Assembly (NCBI GenBank): GCA_025642065.1
Contig: JAODUP010000018.1
Location: forward strand, 864,501-928,500
Direction: 5' to 3'
Length of the DNA stretch: 64,000 nucleotides
Source of the DNA: Paralvinella palmiformis
Taxonomy: Eukaryota; Annelida; Polychaeta; Terebellida; Alvinellidae
Both the position numbers and the translations under genes were made by a program. Within the stretch, counting starts at the first letter, position 1, and every line of letters starts with the position of its first letter. Shown one piece after another: positions 61,476-64,000 of the stretch. A model generated the notes under the pieces. It saw nothing but the letters and a program-made list of their open reading frames with translations, ran no database searches and was not told the DNA's origin.

Positions 61476-61946
61476 TTCTCCCTTCAGGACAAAGCAGTAC
61501 AATGTGTTATACACACACCATAATACACTTGGCAGCTTGCTATTGCATTCAGTAACAATAAAAGACACTATTTTATATTAATGTGTGTAACAATGTTTTA
61601 TACCTACTTATTCCACGACCGTATTGACCAATTGAGACTAATTTAGCCATTATGACAGCTACAATGGTCGCTTAAAATCATAACGTTCGTTCAATTTATG
61701 GACTCTCCGGAAAATAATATTATTACAGTTCTTGGTACTTCACCGGTGCACCCTTTCACATAGGAAATGCGGACTAACTTTGACGCAGAGCGATAATGTA
61801 TAATATTTAACTCCTATAGGCAGTCAAATATAGTTACTGTCCACACCATTAATCATTCATCTTACTAAATTAGATGTTTCAGTGAGTTCAAGTTTGCTAG
61901 GTAAATAAATAACCATAGAAAATAAAATATAGATATAATACTACTC

Positions 61947-61988
<42 letters not shown>

Positions 61989-62043
61989 TGCTTATGTAAC
62001 AAACCATACAATCATGTACAATTATATCTAGTTCACACGTTGT

Positions 62044-62220
62044 CAATTATTATTAATATGTACATATTACTTATATATTAGTATTGAGCTATAATTATGT
62101 TGGTTACAACTGATATATATACTAATATATTATTACTCAATTATTATTAATATATACATATTACTTATATATTAATATTGAGCTATAATTGAGCTATGTT
62201 GGTTACAACTGATATATATA
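62044..62220. repeat. Tandem duplication, 94-bp period
   Basis: CAATTATTATTAATATGTAC at 62,044 recurs at 62,138, and both copies run through ATTGAGCTATAATT and TTGGTTACAACTGATATATA. The second copy has an extra GAGCTATAATT-like insertion. Confidence 0.8.
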
Positions 62221-62943
62221 AAGTGTTCCTGTTAGCATGTCTAAGAAGAAGCCATTGTTATTATTTTGCACAGACACACACACACACGCGCTCATTTTGA
62301 AAAAGGTGATATCTTAAACTAGTGCCTGTGATCTTATGAACAATAAGTGCAGACTAAAATGATCAGCGTAAGTGTTCATGACATCACAAAATCAATACGC
62401 GATGACTTAACATATCACTTCGAATTTTTGCAATATAACAGAAAGTAACTGATTTACAAGCAGTAAAGAGAAATCAGCAATGGTGCCAAATTATGCTTAG
62501 TTACATGGAGACATCATCTGATAACCATTCTAATCATTAACAGTATATTCTGTAATTCTTGCTCAAACTGAATCACCAAGAGGTAACTCTATAATATTAT
62601 CCAATTACAGCAAAAACAATCCTCCAGTAACAATCCGTAAAACAGTGCATTGATATCAGTAGGAAATACTATACTAGGAAATGTTGCAAGTACAGTTTAA
62701 CTTATGATTCCTATGTTAAACCAAGAGAAATCAACAAGTTTAAAGGTATTACGATGATCGTGAACATCAATTTTATACAACACAACACACAAGTATGCGA
62801 TAGTATTAAATCACAGAATAATGATCATTGTCTATACATAAATAAGGCCAATCAAACACAATCAAGCTAGTTACACAAGTTATACAGGGTCCATCAGCAC
62901 AGATAACATACAGTTAGGCAGATACATGATAGGGCATAATTAC

Positions 62944-62964
62944 CTTGGTCAGTCTACCTTGAAC
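62944..62964 (-). CDS. Possible 21-nt microexon of synaptophysin (VQGRLTK)
   Basis: On the minus strand a pyrimidine-rich acceptor (TTTTTTGTTGCTAG) is followed by 21 nt in one open phase and the donor CCAAG|GTAATT. Both borders are phase 0, so it would join exon 2 (AAVHWNIE) without a shift. No family conservation supports it, and the start codon would still be further upstream. Confidence 0.2.
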
Positions 62965-64000
62965 CTAGCAACAAAAAACAGACAGATCAGCTGTTTAGTG
63001 GCTACTAAACTAGCAACAAATTGTACAACCCAAGCTAAGGCATGCCAATAACGATATGTACAAACATATAATAATAATAACTAAATGTGTTATTGTTAAC
63101 AGAGTACATGTACCAGCATAGCATGAAGCCAAAACTGAAATTTTCATATCAATAGTGATAATCAGACTGGTTAATAAATGAGATGATGCACAGAGAACAA
63201 ATAATACTCCCATATGATATATGCTATAGCCTATGCTCATTATAATGCGCCAGCTATCGATCTCCTGTTTAGGTGAATGAATCACCTGTTAATGGTATTG
63301 AGAGTTGTCCAAAATGTCAAAACAGAACTGTAATTCAGACATAATGATTATGTAATGAAGACACACAAAGGATCCAGAAACACACACTATCAATTTTTTC
63401 CCCAAGTACACACGCACATTTATTCACTGTTTATTTACATTTGCCCACACGCACACACACCATTAAACAATATTTCATAAGTTGTGGCTCACAGTCATAT
63501 ATTATAAAGCCACTAGTCTGATTTCAAATACTGAAAGGTAACGTAAAATGTTCTAAGACTGCTGTTATGTGGTTAACATAGAGTCATCCTAAATGCCATT
63601 AAGTGACTATTTCCGACTCATTAGCTTCAACATTTACTGGAAGATTATTTAATGGCACTGAACCTAGATTTCCTCTCCATGCCTGTTCATTACCATCAAA
63701 CATATTAATCAGGCGTCAAGTGAATTTAAATATATAACCAACATGAATAGGGCTGACTGTTTCTAATTATGATTACATTAATAATAAATATACCATCTAA
63801 TTTATAACAAAAATAAATAACACGTTGATTGAATAGTAGCTTTATAAAATATCTATTATATCAGTAAATATTATATATTGTTATTATTTCAGAAGAAAAA
63901 GCTAACAGAAATCGACCTTATTGTTATTTAAATTTTTGTTTAAATCTTCCAAAATCAGATCTATTTAGTCCTAATATTTTAACTGGAATATAAGTGAATA

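Larger units (their letters stand above)
60296..64000 (-). other. Synaptophysin 5' intron or upstream region to the window edge
   Basis: No clear first exon was found. Besides the SINE at 61,295, it has (AT)n tracts at 60,906 and 61,949 and a 94-bp-period duplication at 62,044-62,220. A possible 21-nt exon is at 62,944-62,964. Confidence 0.5.

Noticed and set aside
61847..61862. Candidate first exon MVWT with phase-0 donor
   Set aside because: Only four codons and a weak donor; a chance match is far more likely.

Overview
This window is animal nuclear DNA with spliceosomal introns, dense microsatellites and tRNA-derived SINEs. It most likely comes from a lophotrochozoan invertebrate, mollusc-like in repeat style ((GAGT)n arrays, tRNA SINEs). 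That placement is an inference; the sequence alone does not fix the species. There are four recognisable protein-coding genes. Nearly all other open frames are chance or are produced by simple repeats.

Layout. (1) 1-6,978: no gene seen; TDG 3' flank and possibly the 3' end of an off-window plus-strand unit. (2) 6,979-20,310, minus: a complete nine-exon thymine DNA glycosylase gene (TDG, 671 aa) with long low-complexity N- and C-terminal arms. (3) About 20,311-20,464: a CpG-rich promoter with CCAAT boxes shared head-to-head with the next unit. (4) 20,465-22,240, plus: a compact transcription unit that carries two different small mitochondrial proteins one after the other in the same exon, UQCC5 (SMIM4, 82 aa) and UQCC6 (BRAWNIN/C12orf73, 64 aa), separated by 41 nt. 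Both are complex III assembly factors, so this looks like a true dicistronic mRNA, matching the Drosophila sloth1/sloth2 transcript. (5) 24,152-60,295, minus: a synaptophysin/synaptoporin family gene. Its exons 2-6 are seen; the usual first exon is missing or lies beyond the right edge. The intron between exons 2 and 3 is 33 kb.

Inside that 33-kb intron, a 45-nt open exon at 30,910-30,954 (MSMIVV..., phase 0, good donor) fits as an alternative first exon, like the alternative start of vertebrate synaptoporin. It sits at the edge of a sudden change to CpG-rich DNA that runs to about 59-60 kb. This block has no recognisable gene but many G/C homopolymers, compound microsatellites, SINEs and some homeodomain-site-rich stretches. 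It may be an unmethylated regulatory domain or a second promoter region.

Mobile DNA: SINE family A (ten copies or fragments, (ATC)n tails, five with clear 13-14 bp target-site duplications), SINE family B (three copies whose common 3' part ends in (CACT)n and seeds GAGT arrays), two other tRNA-like SINEs, a TTAA-flanked non-autonomous DNA transposon at 10,462-11,093, a 73-bp perfect inverted repeat at 28,843-29,162 and a 26-bp minisatellite at 52,817-53,056.

How the genes fit together: TDG removes mismatched T and oxidised methylcytosine from DNA in the nucleus. UQCC5 and UQCC6 act together in the inner mitochondrial membrane and are probably co-produced from one mRNA. The synaptophysin acts in vesicle membranes. 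The functional link is within the dicistron; the TDG link is a shared promoter that also seems to exist in humans (TDG next to C12orf73).
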